Positions 44,801-52,727 of a DNA stretch of 64,000 nucleotides are shown here, in pieces; the stretch's first letter is position 1; each line of letters starts with the position of its first letter. A model generated the notes under the pieces. That model did no database searches, was not told the DNA's origin, and saw nothing but the letters and a program-made list of their open reading frames with translations. The position numbers and the translations under genes were made by a program. The stretch covers positions 558,001-622,000 of the forward strand of contig NZ_QFFJ01000002.1 of assembly GCF_003308995.1 (NCBI RefSeq). Reading direction: 5' to 3'. The DNA is from Chitinophaga flava. GTDB lineage: Bacteria; Bacteroidota; Bacteroidia; Chitinophagales; Chitinophagaceae.

Positions 44801-45688
44801 GGGCTGGACATATTACCGGTGATTATTCACGGTACCGCCTATACGATGACTAAAGGCGACTTCTTGCTGAAAGACGGACAGATAACCGTAAAATACCTGC
44901 CGCGTATTACGCTGCAGGATACTTCCTGGGGAGATAACTACAGCGCCCGTACGAAATCCATCAGCCGTTATTTCAAACAACAATACGAACTGCTGCGTCA
45001 GGAAATAGAGGTACCTGTTTATTTCAGGGAGCAGTTGAAATACAACTTCATCTACAAAGGTCCTGTGCTGGAATGGTATATGCGCGTAAAAACCAGTCTG
45101 GAAGGCAATTATGAGCTGTTTCATCAGTTGTTGCCTCAGGAAGGCCGCATACTGGACCTGGGCTGCGGCTACGGTTTTATGGACTATATGCTCAGTTATG
45201 CAGCCCCCGGCAGACAGATTACCGGTGTGGACTATGATGAAGATAAAATAGCCACAGCAGCGCATGGTTGTGGTAAACCAGATAATCTTCAGTTTATACA
45301 TGGGGATATCTCTGATACGCCTTTTAAAAAATACGATGCCTTTATTTTGAGTGATGTGTTGCATTATCTGCAACCGGAAGAGCAGGAGCAGCTGTTGCAG
45401 CAATGCATCGAGGGCCTGGAGCCCAACGGTGTGATCATCGTACGCGATGGCGACAGTGACAAAAAGCAGCGGCATGAAGGCACCCGATTCAGTGAATTTT
45501 TATCTACCCGGGTAATAGGATTTAATAAGACGAAGAACAGGCAGTTGTCGTTTTTATCTGCTTCGCATGTGCGGAGTATGGTTAGCAAATATGGTGCGGT
45601 AGCGGAAGAGATAGACAACACCCGGTACACATCCAACATAATATTTGTTATTAAAAAATCTCCCCAAAAAAATTATGCACAACTATGA
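41813..45688 (+). CDS. Trifunctional MMPL exporter / lysophospholipid acyltransferase / methyltransferase fusion
   Basis: Protein of 1291 residues with three parts. About 1-850 is an MMPL/RND-type exporter: membrane anchors near 20, 270-420 and 680-850, two large extracytoplasmic loops. About 880-1080 is a PlsC-like acyltransferase with IISNHQSFLDIL (near 902) and VVYPEGTRSP (near 970). About 1095-1285 is a class I methyltransferase, RILDLGCGYGFMDYML (near 1112). This composite matches a fusion known in bacteroidal aryl-polyene loci. It would export the pigment or its lipid and modify it at the membrane. Translation appears uninterrupted; its end overlaps the next gene by 14 bases. Confidence 0.92.
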   Translation: MSSLFVAIYNFFDRHKTALWCCTLVSFALVGFLASRIRLEEDITKILPQDKKLDKLQQVFQDSRFADKLVVTLSQKDTTHAPVPDSLTACASSLISSAGSQLSPYIHEIQGQANDTMVMGLMQVIQDHLPVFLEAGDYAKIDSLITPAQLQQSLQYDYNTLISPAGLVLKKMIQADPVGISWIGVKKLQHLQYDDQFELYDSYVMTKDHRHLMIFITPANPPGATKINAKFLQGLDHIKDSLAAQYPDISVRYFGGTAVSAGNATQLRQDTLLTQGITVVLLVALIALFFRKKRAPLLVMLPVAFGGLFSLACIYLIKGHIAVMALGAGAVVLGIAVNYSLHVFNHYRHSPDIREVIADLATPMTLGSFTTVGGFLCLQFVHSPMLQDVGLFAALCLVGAALFSLIFLPHWIVLGKNAEQPHTHHDNWLDRFSALKPEKNKYLVGAIFLLTIVFFFTARNVSFESDMMRMNFMSPKLKAAEEHLNSINSYTARSVYVVTDGANLESALENGEQLMPAIHELQAAGVVKKYAGVQALLLSVKEQQARIDRWNHYWTPEKKTQLMNWLRSNGPAVGFSATAFNRFDELLQHPFEKISPDALQTIRNGTLGDFIIQKNGKTAIVTLLKVDPDHKQAVYAAFEKFGHTTVLDKQYAANRLVEVIREEFNSIAWMTSLLVFTALLLSYGRLELALITFVPMAISWIWILGIMGLFGIKFNIVNIILSTFIFGLGDDYSIFMMDGLLQEYKTGKKTLSSFKSSIFLSAITTVLGLGVLIFAKHPSLQSIALISIIGISTVVLISQVMIPVLFNWLITNRVKKGYAPWTCKGLVLSVFSFMYFTVGCLIMTVVGYCLIKINPFNKTKGKLLYHRILSAYTRSVLYIMGNVKKRIINPDNEQLEKPAVIISNHQSFLDILVSTMLNPKVILLTNQWVWRSPVFGAVVRLADYYPVADGAEGAIEKLREKVAEGYSIVVYPEGTRSPDTTIKRFHKGAFYIAEELGLDILPVIIHGTAYTMTKGDFLLKDGQITVKYLPRITLQDTSWGDNYSARTKSISRYFKQQYELLRQEIEVPVYFREQLKYNFIYKGPVLEWYMRVKTSLEGNYELFHQLLPQEGRILDLGCGYGFMDYMLSYAAPGRQITGVDYDEDKIATAAHGCGKPDNLQFIHGDISDTPFKKYDAFILSDVLHYLQPEEQEQLLQQCIEGLEPNGVIIVRDGDSDKKQRHEGTRFSEFLSTRVIGFNKTKNRQLSFLSASHVRSMVSKYGAVAEEIDNTRYTSNIIFVIKKSPQKNYAQL

Positions 45689-47192
45689 TGTCATCATCAT
45701 TGGTAGCGGCCTCGGTGGCCTGGTATGCGGTGCAATCCTGAGCCGGAACGGATACAGGGTACGCATATACGAAAAGAACCGTCAACCTGGTGGTTGCCTT
45801 CAGACTTTTTCCCGTGATAAAGTCATTTTCGATTCCGGAGTACACTATATCGGAGGACTTGGAGAAGGCGAAAATCTGCATAAGGTATTCAAATATGTGG
45901 GTATCCTCGATAAGCTGAAGCTGAAAAGAATGGATACGGACGGTTTTGATCATATCAATTTCGGTGCAGAAGATAAGGTATACCGCATCGCACAAGGCAG
46001 GGACCATTTCATCCGCACCCTGCTGGCTGATTTCCCCGAAGAAGAAGAGGCCCTGCATGCCTATTGTGACAAGGTTAGTGAAGTATGCAGCAAATTCCCC
46101 CTATATAACCTGCGGGTAGGGAATTATGAAGAAAAACAAAGTGTATTGCACCTCAACGCTGCGGAAGTGCTGGAAAGTATTACTTCCAATACCCGTCTGC
46201 AGCAGGTGTTGGCAGGCAACAACCTGTTATATGCCGGTGTGAAGGAGAAAACGCCTTTCTACGTACATGCGTTGGTGTTAAACAGTTATATGCACAGCTC
46301 CTGGAAATGTGTAGACGGCGGATCGCAGATAGCCCGCCTGTTGTGCCGCCAGATCACGGAAAACGGTGGTGAAATAGTGCGTAATACACAAGTGGAAAGG
46401 ATTGTAGGTCAGGGTGACCGGGTAGATCATATTGTACTCGAAAACGGAGAAAAGGTGTATGCCAGCCATTTTATTTCCAACCTGCATCCTGCACAAACCA
46501 CAGCGATGACAGAAAGTGAGATGATACGCGGCGCTTATCGCTCCCGGATGCAGAGCCTGGAAAATTCCTGTGGCGGTTTTGTACTCAATGTGGTATTGAA
46601 ACCTGGTACCTTCCGGTATATCAACCACAACTATTATTACCATGCCACAGATGATGCCTGGGCCGGTATTCACTATACCGCCGCCGACTGGCCGCAAACC
46701 TACGCCATGTATGTATCTGCCAGCTCCCGGCATGAAACTTATGCCGACAGCCTGTCGATCATGACGTATATGCGTTATGATGAGCTGGCTCCCTGGCAAC
46801 ATACGTTTAATACAGAACAAAAGGAAGCCAGCAGAGGCGAAGACTACGAAGCATTTAAAATACAGAAAGCCGAACAGCTCATTGATTGTGTGGAGAAAAA
46901 ATTCCCGGGATTCCGGAATTGTGTGCAGTCGTACTATGTGGCAACACCACTCTCTTACCGCGATTATATCGGTACCGGCGACGGCAGCATGTACGGTATC
47001 CTGAAAGATAATACAGATCCGCTGCGGACCATAGTTTCGGCCCGTACCCGGCTGTCTAATTTGTATCTTACGGGGCAAAACCTGAACTTGCATGGTATTT
47101 TAGGGGTCACCATGAGCAGTGTGATCACTTCAGCAGAACTATTGGGAATGGAATTCCTGGTAGATGAAATTAATCAGTCAATACTTAAATAA
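45675..47192 (+). CDS. Phytoene-desaturase-like FAD oxidoreductase
   Basis: Protein of 505 residues from ATG 45675. N-terminal FAD motif YDVIIIGSGLGGLVCGAILSRNGY and REKN.QPGGCLQTF, C-terminal NLYLTGQNLNLHGILGVTMSS match the CrtI/retinol-saturase family. It would oxidise or reduce double bonds in a polyene chain. No carotenoid genes (crtB, crtE, crtY) are here, so action on the aryl polyene is more likely. It overlaps the exporter gene by 14 bases; a TTG start at 45645 is less likely. Confidence 0.85.
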   Translation: MHNYDVIIIGSGLGGLVCGAILSRNGYRVRIYEKNRQPGGCLQTFSRDKVIFDSGVHYIGGLGEGENLHKVFKYVGILDKLKLKRMDTDGFDHINFGAEDKVYRIAQGRDHFIRTLLADFPEEEEALHAYCDKVSEVCSKFPLYNLRVGNYEEKQSVLHLNAAEVLESITSNTRLQQVLAGNNLLYAGVKEKTPFYVHALVLNSYMHSSWKCVDGGSQIARLLCRQITENGGEIVRNTQVERIVGQGDRVDHIVLENGEKVYASHFISNLHPAQTTAMTESEMIRGAYRSRMQSLENSCGGFVLNVVLKPGTFRYINHNYYYHATDDAWAGIHYTAADWPQTYAMYVSASSRHETYADSLSIMTYMRYDELAPWQHTFNTEQKEASRGEDYEAFKIQKAEQLIDCVEKKFPGFRNCVQSYYVATPLSYRDYIGTGDGSMYGILKDNTDPLRTIVSARTRLSNLYLTGQNLNLHGILGVTMSSVITSAELLGMEFLVDEINQSILK

Positions 47193-47194
47193 AA

Positions 47195-48883
47195 GTGGAA
47201 AAGAAAAAAAGAAGCGGATGGCGTAAGTTGGGACGGGTACTATTGTATTGCCTGGGCACCATCCTGGTACTGTTTATCGCACTGGCCATCTATCTGGTGT
47301 CTGTAAGCCGTATGACGCCTCCGGTGATCGCCGACCAGTCTGCCCTGCAGCTTCAGCGCAAACAGCTGGACAGCACCGCCTGGACCATCGGCAACAGCTG
47401 GTTCCGTAAAAGCAATAGCGGCCTCTACGAAATGTATGTGGAAGGAGCACCTTTTGAAAGAGGCGTTATCAACGGCAAATTGTCCGGAGAGCTGATCCGT
47501 CATCAGGAAGATGTTTTTGTAGGACAGATCAAAAAAATGATCCCTTCTACTTTCTATCTTCATTTTCTGAAATATTTCATCGGCTGGTTTAACCGCGATC
47601 TCTCCAATCATGTAGCGGAAGAGTTTAAAGAAGAGATTTATGGAGAATCTTTTTCTGCGGCTAACGGTTACGACTATATCGGCAGTAACTACGAAAGGCT
47701 GATGAACTACCACGGCGCCCATGATATAGGTCACGCGCTGCAAGGTATGATGCTGGTAGGTTGTACGTCCTTTGGTACCTGGAATGATCAGTCAGCAGAC
47801 AGCAACCTGATCATCGGCCGCAACTTTGACTTCTACATGGGTGATCAGTTTGCAGAAGATAAAATGGTGGTGTTTTATCATCCTGATAAAGGGAACAACT
47901 TTATGTTCGTTACCTGGGGAGGCTTCACCGGTGTGGTTTCCGGCATGAATGATAAAGGCCTGACCGTCACCATCAACGCAGCTAAAACCAGTGTGCCTTC
48001 CGGCGCCGCAACACCTGTTTCGCTGGTGGCCAGAGAGATATTACAATATGCCGGCAACATACAGCAGGCCTGGGATATCGCTAAGAAACGCAAAATGTTC
48101 GTTTCAGAGTCTTTCCTCATCGGTTCTGCAGCAGATAACAAAGCAGTGGTGATAGAGAAAACACCGGAAGGTATGGACCTCTATGATCCCCAAAAGAGCT
48201 TTATCACCTGTACCAACCACTTCCAGGGCGATTCACTGGGCAGTCTGGCTTCCAATAAATTGCAGATCAGCGAGAGCGCTTCCGAGTACCGCTATGAGCG
48301 GCTGAATGAGTTACTGAAAGAAAAAGGTCCGAATACCGTACAGAAAACAATCAGCATTCTCCGCGACCGTAAAGGGTTGCATGGCGCCGATATAGGGCTG
48401 GGCAATGAAAAAGCTATCAACCAGTTCATCGCACACCATGCCATTGTATTTGAGCCGAAGAAACGAATGGTATGGGTATCCGCCGCACCTTGGCAGCTGG
48501 GGCAGTTTGTAGCCTACGATCTCAACAAGATCTTCAGCATGCATGGCCTCGATAGCGATCATGAAGTGTATGACAGTGTGCAAAATGTGCCTGCTGATTC
48601 TTTCCTGCTGACAAAAGATTACGCTTCATTTCAGGTGTTCCGTCAGCTGAAAGCGAAAATGCAGGATGGTAAAGATATTGACACGAAAGCGCTGGTAGCT
48701 TCCAATCCGGAATTTTATCATACTTATGTACTGGCCGGTGATTACCACTTCAAACGTGGTAACTATACCCAGGCCAGACAATACTATGAAACGGCCCTCA
48801 CCAAAGTGATCGCCACCAAAGGAGAAGAAACACATATCCGCAAACAGCTGGAAAAATGTAACGCTAAACTCAGCAAACAATGA
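47195..48883 (+). CDS. C45-type Ntn-hydrolase/acyltransferase with C-terminal repeat tail
   Basis: Protein of 562 residues beginning with GTG, 2 bases after the previous stop. One N-terminal membrane anchor (about 15-37), then a C45/acyl-CoA:6-aminopenicillanate-acyltransferase-like domain. Candidate nucleophile C190 in VGCTSFGTWND, just after a long propeptide-like segment, and NLIIGRNFDFYMG as in choloylglycine-type Ntn enzymes. The C-terminal 60 residues (YHTYVLAGDYHFKRGNYTQARQYYETAL) form a TPR-like helix pair. Ntn acyltransferases form amides or esters, so it may join the polyene to its alcohol or resorcinol part; hydrolysis is the alternative. The next gene overlaps by 4 bases. Confidence 0.8.
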   Translation: MEKKKRSGWRKLGRVLLYCLGTILVLFIALAIYLVSVSRMTPPVIADQSALQLQRKQLDSTAWTIGNSWFRKSNSGLYEMYVEGAPFERGVINGKLSGELIRHQEDVFVGQIKKMIPSTFYLHFLKYFIGWFNRDLSNHVAEEFKEEIYGESFSAANGYDYIGSNYERLMNYHGAHDIGHALQGMMLVGCTSFGTWNDQSADSNLIIGRNFDFYMGDQFAEDKMVVFYHPDKGNNFMFVTWGGFTGVVSGMNDKGLTVTINAAKTSVPSGAATPVSLVAREILQYAGNIQQAWDIAKKRKMFVSESFLIGSAADNKAVVIEKTPEGMDLYDPQKSFITCTNHFQGDSLGSLASNKLQISESASEYRYERLNELLKEKGPNTVQKTISILRDRKGLHGADIGLGNEKAINQFIAHHAIVFEPKKRMVWVSAAPWQLGQFVAYDLNKIFSMHGLDSDHEVYDSVQNVPADSFLLTKDYASFQVFRQLKAKMQDGKDIDTKALVASNPEFYHTYVLAGDYHFKRGNYTQARQYYETALTKVIATKGEETHIRKQLEKCNAKLSKQ

Positions 48884-49254
48884 TTGTTGGCATAGGCACC
48901 GATATTACAGATGTAGCCCGCATAACAGACAAAGTGGCTAAGGGAAAAGGTTTCCGCGAGCTGGTGTTTACACCGCTGGAGATTACCTACTGTGAGCAGC
49001 AGGCTGCTCCGGGAGAGAGTTATGCAGCCCGTTTTGCCGCCAAAGAAGCCTTCCTGAAAGCGTTGGGCACCGGCTGGGGTAATGGTGGTGTCAACTTCAA
49101 CGAAATAGAAATACGCAATGATGCTGCTGGCCGGCCGGAACTGTTTCTACTGGCACATAACGACAGATTCGCATCGTTGGGTGTAAAAAAAATATGGGTG
49201 TCATTGTCACACGAAAAAAATGCGGCTGTGGCAATGGTGATTCTCGAAAACTAA
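48880..49254 (+). CDS. acpS: Holo-ACP synthase (4'-phosphopantetheinyl transferase)
   Basis: AcpS-type enzyme of 124 residues, the usual size. Metal-binding IVGIGTDITDVARI (D8) and FAAKEAFLKALGTGWG, and the VSLSHEKNAAVAMV C-terminus. It moves phosphopantetheine from CoA to the serine of the ACPs, here very likely the two ACPs at 28426 and 35591. It may be an additional copy dedicated to the pigment, or the only one in the genome. It overlaps the C45 gene stop (ATGA) and is 9 bases before the ligase. Confidence 0.92.
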   Translation: MIVGIGTDITDVARITDKVAKGKGFRELVFTPLEITYCEQQAAPGESYAARFAAKEAFLKALGTGWGNGGVNFNEIEIRNDAAGRPELFLLAHNDRFASLGVKKIWVSLSHEKNAAVAMVILEN

Positions 49255-49263
49255 AGATTACAT

Positions 49264-50556
49264 ATGTACATCCCGGATATTGAACTTCAATCACAGACAG
49301 ATATCAAAGCATTCCAGGAAAAGGAAGTTATGCGGTTATTAGGTTATCTGCGTGAGTTTTCTCCCTTTTACCGGTCGTGGTTTAAGAAACATGATATCCG
49401 GCCCGATCAGGTGCGCACCCTGGAAGATTTCACCCAGATACCACCTGTAACAAAAGAAGAACTGCAGGAACACAACTGGGAGTTCCTCTGTGTGGATAAA
49501 AGCCGGATCGCGGAATATACCACTACCTCCGGTACGCTGGGACGTCCTGTGATCATCGCACTCACAGAAAAAGACCTGCAAAGGCTTAGCTACAACGAAT
49601 ACATTTCCTTCTGCTGCGCAGATGGAACAGAAAATGATATTTACCAGCTGATGCTTACCCTCGACCGGCAGTTTATGGCCGGTATGGCCTATTACAACGG
49701 TATCCGCAAACTGGGTGCCGGCGTACTGCGTGTAGGCCCCGGCGTGCCCAGCATGCAGTGGGAGAACATCAAACGCATCAAACCCACTACCATCGTAGGT
49801 GTACCTTCCTTTATCGTAAAGCTGATCGCCTACGCGAAAGAACATCATATCGATATCAATGAAACTTCTGTGAGGAAAGCCGTTTGCATCGGTGAAAATA
49901 TCCGTAACACAGATTTTTCTCTCAACGTACTGGGTAAAAAAATCACAGAGCAATGGAATATACAACTGTATTCCACCTACGCATCCACAGAGATGCAGAC
50001 CGCCTTTACCGAATGTAAGGAAGGCCGTGGCGGACACCATCACCCTGAACTGTTGTATGTAGAGCTGCTGGATGAAAACAATCAGCCTGTAGCTCCCGGT
50101 GAAGAAGGTGAAGTGACCATCACCACCCTGGGCGTGGAAGGAATGCCGCTGCTGCGCTACAAAACAGGAGACATCTGTCAGTACCACCAGGATATCTGCA
50201 GCTGCGGCCGCCATACACTGCGGTTGTCACCTGTTATCGGCCGGAAAAAACAGATGATCAAATACAAAGGTACCACCCTGTATCCACCTGCATTATTCGA
50301 CCTGCTCAACGATATGGAAGAAGTGAAAGAGTTTGTAGTAGAAGTGTATTCCAACGAACTGGGCACCGATGAAATCCTGCTACACCTCTGGCCTACAGAA
50401 GAATCAGAAGAGATGGACAGAAAAATAAAATCCTATCTCCAGGCCAAACTGAGAGTAATACCACAGGTGAAATACTGCGGCCAGCAGGACATCATACGGA
50501 TGCAATTCCCAGAGAACAGCAGGAAACCCGTGAAGTTTGTAGACAACAGAAATTAA
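49264..50556 (+). CDS. Phenylacetate-CoA-ligase-like AMP-dependent ligase (probable 4-coumarate activator)
   Basis: Adenylating enzyme of 430 residues of the PaaK group: TTTSGTLGRPVIIALTEKDL as phosphate loop, YSTYASTEMQTAFTECKEG as adenine/metal region, MPLLRYKTGDICQY and RKKQMIKYKGTTLYPPALFDLL in the C-terminal hinge. It likely activates 4-coumarate from the ammonia-lyase as acyl-AMP and passes it to CoA or ACP. Last gene of the cluster, followed by a strong terminator 31 bases on. The head and tail genes of the operon thus make and load the same starter. Confidence 0.88.
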   Translation: MYIPDIELQSQTDIKAFQEKEVMRLLGYLREFSPFYRSWFKKHDIRPDQVRTLEDFTQIPPVTKEELQEHNWEFLCVDKSRIAEYTTTSGTLGRPVIIALTEKDLQRLSYNEYISFCCADGTENDIYQLMLTLDRQFMAGMAYYNGIRKLGAGVLRVGPGVPSMQWENIKRIKPTTIVGVPSFIVKLIAYAKEHHIDINETSVRKAVCIGENIRNTDFSLNVLGKKITEQWNIQLYSTYASTEMQTAFTECKEGRGGHHHPELLYVELLDENNQPVAPGEEGEVTITTLGVEGMPLLRYKTGDICQYHQDICSCGRHTLRLSPVIGRKKQMIKYKGTTLYPPALFDLLNDMEEVKEFVVEVYSNELGTDEILLHLWPTEESEEMDRKIKSYLQAKLRVIPQVKYCGQQDIIRMQFPENSRKPVKFVDNRN

Positions 50557-50587
50557 GGCTATTTTGTATTTTCGATAGTAAAGAACA

Positions 50588-50613
50588 AGGGCTGGCCATT
50601 TTTGGTCAGCCCT
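50588..50613 (+). terminator. Terminator of the pigment operon
   Basis: Stem agggctggcca/tggtcagccct (one G-U pair), loop tttt, then a T-run at 50615-50619. Directly followed by the start of the TIR-like gene. Confidence 0.88.
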
Positions 50614-50623
50614 GTTTTTATAG

Positions 50624-51397
50624 GTGCTGCACCATACCTCGTTTGCGGCTTTGGTAAAAAAGAATATCCTTACCGATTTATCTAATAACACAATTGATTC
50701 TTTAATTAACAAAGCATCGCAAGTAGACTTCGCTGTATTTATTTTCTCTCCTGATGATCTGATTTTAAAGAGGAATAAGGAAACAAAAGTTGTTAGAGAT
50801 AATGTGATTTTTGAGCTTGGACTTTTTATTGGAACTATAGGTAAAGCTAGGTGCTATATAGTAAAGCCGAGAAATGTTGAGTTACATTTTCCTACTGATT
50901 TATTAGGGCTAACAACTACAGACTATGAATCAAATAGATCGGATGGAGATCTAAGTTCTGCCTTGAATTTGGCCTGTAGCCTAATAAAGAAAGAAATTTC
51001 CAAACTTGGACTATTAGATATTAAGTCGTTGGGAGCAAAGGAAACAACAGTTAAAGAATCAGTTATGACCTTTACCGACGTGGATTTTCGAGTTTTAGCC
51101 AAGTTATTATCGACTCATACTTCTTTTTCAGGAGGATTCCGATTATGGGATATAAAAAGGGAGCTTGATATTCAGGAAAGTTTTGTAGATCTCTCTTCTA
51201 TTAAGCTGGAAAGCATGGGGTTTGTCCAAAAACGTAACAGCAGCGAAAATGACGGATATGAATACTATTCATACACAATTACACAAGATGGAATAAACTA
51301 CTTATTGCAGAATGAAGAAAAGCTTCATTCTATTTCTAGGATAAGTAAAAATAAGAATGGGAGATTGGTAGATAATGGTGATGACTTACCCTTTTAA
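50624..51397 (+). CDS. TIR-like (CAP12/Pycsar-effector type) protein, N-terminus apparently missing
   Basis: Protein of 257 residues. About 25-110 is a TIR-like nucleotide-binding domain: VDFAVFIFSPDDLILKRN, RDNVIFELGLFIGTIGKARCYIVKPR, LHFPTDLLGLTTTDYE; the family hydrolyses NAD+ in antiphage defence. The usual first strand (a VFIGSS-like segment with about 40 residues before it) is not there; the frame begins at GTG 50624 within 5 bases of the terminator T-run. About 145-245 looks like a winged helix. The DNA is clearly AT-richer than its neighbours, as in acquired genes. It could be a decayed defence gene or a protein using a still unnoticed start. Confidence 0.7.
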   Translation: MLHHTSFAALVKKNILTDLSNNTIDSLINKASQVDFAVFIFSPDDLILKRNKETKVVRDNVIFELGLFIGTIGKARCYIVKPRNVELHFPTDLLGLTTTDYESNRSDGDLSSALNLACSLIKKEISKLGLLDIKSLGAKETTVKESVMTFTDVDFRVLAKLLSTHTSFSGGFRLWDIKRELDIQESFVDLSSIKLESMGFVQKRNSSENDGYEYYSYTITQDGINYLLQNEEKLHSISRISKNKNGRLVDNGDDLPF

Positions 51398-51411
51398 AGA
51401 TTTTGAGTTGG

Positions 51412-51591
51412 TCATTTGGATGAGCGCAATAAGTCTTTAGCAGGCACTCTGTGGGCATGTCCTTTTAGATCTCCAATAACCAGATCTTTATTACTGGCGG
51501 CTCTGGCTTCTACCAGTTTTCTGACAGCCTTTTGCACACCTTGCTGAATCTTTTCAGAAAATGCCAGTAACTCTTTTTGCTTGTTAGTCAT
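51412..51591 (-). CDS. Small 59-residue protein coupled to the zeta-toxin-like gene (putative antitoxin or partner)
   Basis: Reading frame MTNKQKELLAFSEKIQQGVQ to PAKDLLRSSK, 59 residues, highly charged, mostly helical (QQGVQKAVRKLVEARAASN), with a C-terminal NKDLVIGDLKGHAHRVPA. Its start ATG overlaps the zeta-toxin-like gene's stop (ATGACTAA), so it is translated second and coupled. No family recognised; small partners next to such P-loop toxins are typical of toxin-antitoxin modules, so antitoxin is a reasonable but untested guess. Confidence 0.6.
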   Translation of the reverse strand: MTNKQKELLAFSEKIQQGVQKAVRKLVEARAASNKDLVIGDLKGHAHRVPAKDLLRSSK

Positions 51592-52165
51592 TGATTTTGC
51601 TTTGTTGTAAAATTATACCCCAAATATCGGTATTAATCACGAGTTTTTCACCTTCTCCAAATCCGGAAGCAATTATTGCAGGTTCAGATGTCATGCTGTT
51701 TATGACACTCCATTCATAACATATTGGAATATATATGTTTATCAGGTTATGTATTCCCCGGTAATATCGGCGTTCGATTATCTCTGTGGGAATATTATGT
51801 CCGCCGTTTTCTACTCTTTCATCTACTCTTTTTCTGGCGACTTCGGGCGAACTAAGCCAGAAATACAGCAACACTACCTTATACCCGGCTTTTTTCGCTT
51901 TTTCTACCAGTGACTTATAACTTCTCGTCGCCAGTGTTGTCTCAAATGCAAAATCCTCTTTTTCTTCCAGTAGTTGATGAATCCTTTTGAGCATAAGCTT
52001 TCCGGCTTCCACTGCTACTTTTTCCGGATTAAAGGGAGACAGACCTGCAGCGATATTGTCTGCATTCACAAACTCCCTGCAATGCAATATCTCCGGTAGT
52101 ATGGTAAAACTGGCGGTAGTTTTACCTGCACCATTACAACCTGATATGATATAAAGATTCGGCAT
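51584..52165 (-). CDS. Zeta-toxin-family P-loop kinase
   Basis: Protein of 193 residues with Walker A ISGCNGAGKTTASF, the NADNIAAGLSPFNPE and FAFETTLATRSYKSL segments and an arginine-rich lid (ARKRVDERVENGGHNIP), as in zeta toxins (PezT-like UDP-GlcNAc kinases) and related small kinases. Chromosomal copies in Bacteroidota often pair with a short protein. Here a 59-residue partner overlaps its end by 8 bases. It starts 4 bases after the stop of the DUF6702 gene on the same strand. Confidence 0.88.
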   Translation of the reverse strand: MPNLYIISGCNGAGKTTASFTILPEILHCREFVNADNIAAGLSPFNPEKVAVEAGKLMLKRIHQLLEEKEDFAFETTLATRSYKSLVEKAKKAGYKVVLLYFWLSSPEVARKRVDERVENGGHNIPTEIIERRYYRGIHNLINIYIPICYEWSVINSMTSEPAIIASGFGEGEKLVINTDIWGIILQQSKIND

Positions 52166-52169
52166 ATAA

Positions 52170-52658
52170 TCAGAATTCTATTAAAGCATCTGCTTTCGGA
52201 TTATCCAACTTGGTACTTTTCCTTTTCCCGCCAACGATCACATGGACCATATTGATCTGGTTGGGATGTTGTCTATACAGGATATCATTTTTGATCATCA
52301 CCTTTTTGGGGGCGGAAACATTATCTGCTTCCAGGAAACTCCATACGGCATCTTCTTCAATCTTATAGCCCAGAAAGCGCAGGGGTACAGGCTTCCCGTC
52401 GAGTGTCAGCTGAAGGTGATGGGAGAGGTAGTCGGCGATGAGTTTATCTACCTGCTGCCGGTTGGCAGGTTTGGTGATATCAAAGGTAGTGTTGTATTGC
52501 GCTTTCAGCGTATTTTCAAGGTCGTCGGTGAAAATACGGCAGCTGACTTCCAGTTCCTTTTTGGCTGCATTGTGTGTAATCTCGGTAACACTCACATAGA
52601 ACGGGTGTAGAATGGCCATGCAGGCTATTGTCCACCATTTACATAATAATAACCCCAC
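52170..52658 (-). CDS. DUF6702 family protein
   Basis: Small protein of 162 residues with a hydrophobic N-terminus (MGLLLCKWWTIACMAILHPF), probably a signal peptide. The rest reads as a single beta-rich domain: YVSVTEITHNAAKKELEVSCRIFTDDLENTLKAQYN, HHLQLTLDGKPVPLRFLGYKIEEDAVWSFLEA and NDILYRQHPNQINMVHV. This pattern is of DUF6702, often encoded next to HupE/UreJ and M1 peptidase genes as here. Function unknown. It is divergent from the HupE/UreJ gene. Confidence 0.75.
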   Translation of the reverse strand: MGLLLCKWWTIACMAILHPFYVSVTEITHNAAKKELEVSCRIFTDDLENTLKAQYNTTFDITKPANRQQVDKLIADYLSHHLQLTLDGKPVPLRFLGYKIEEDAVWSFLEADNVSAPKKVMIKNDILYRQHPNQINMVHVIVGGKRKSTKLDNPKADALIEF

Positions 52659-52727
52659 TAGACTAATTTTTTTGGGAAAATTAATTTTTAGTTTCTATAA
52701 TTACCAAATTTAGATAAAAGTAGGGCA

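Noticed and set aside
45675..47192. Carotenoid desaturase and a carotenoid cluster
   Set aside because: No crtB, crtE, crtY or crtZ nearby; the gene overlaps others of the aryl-polyene operon.
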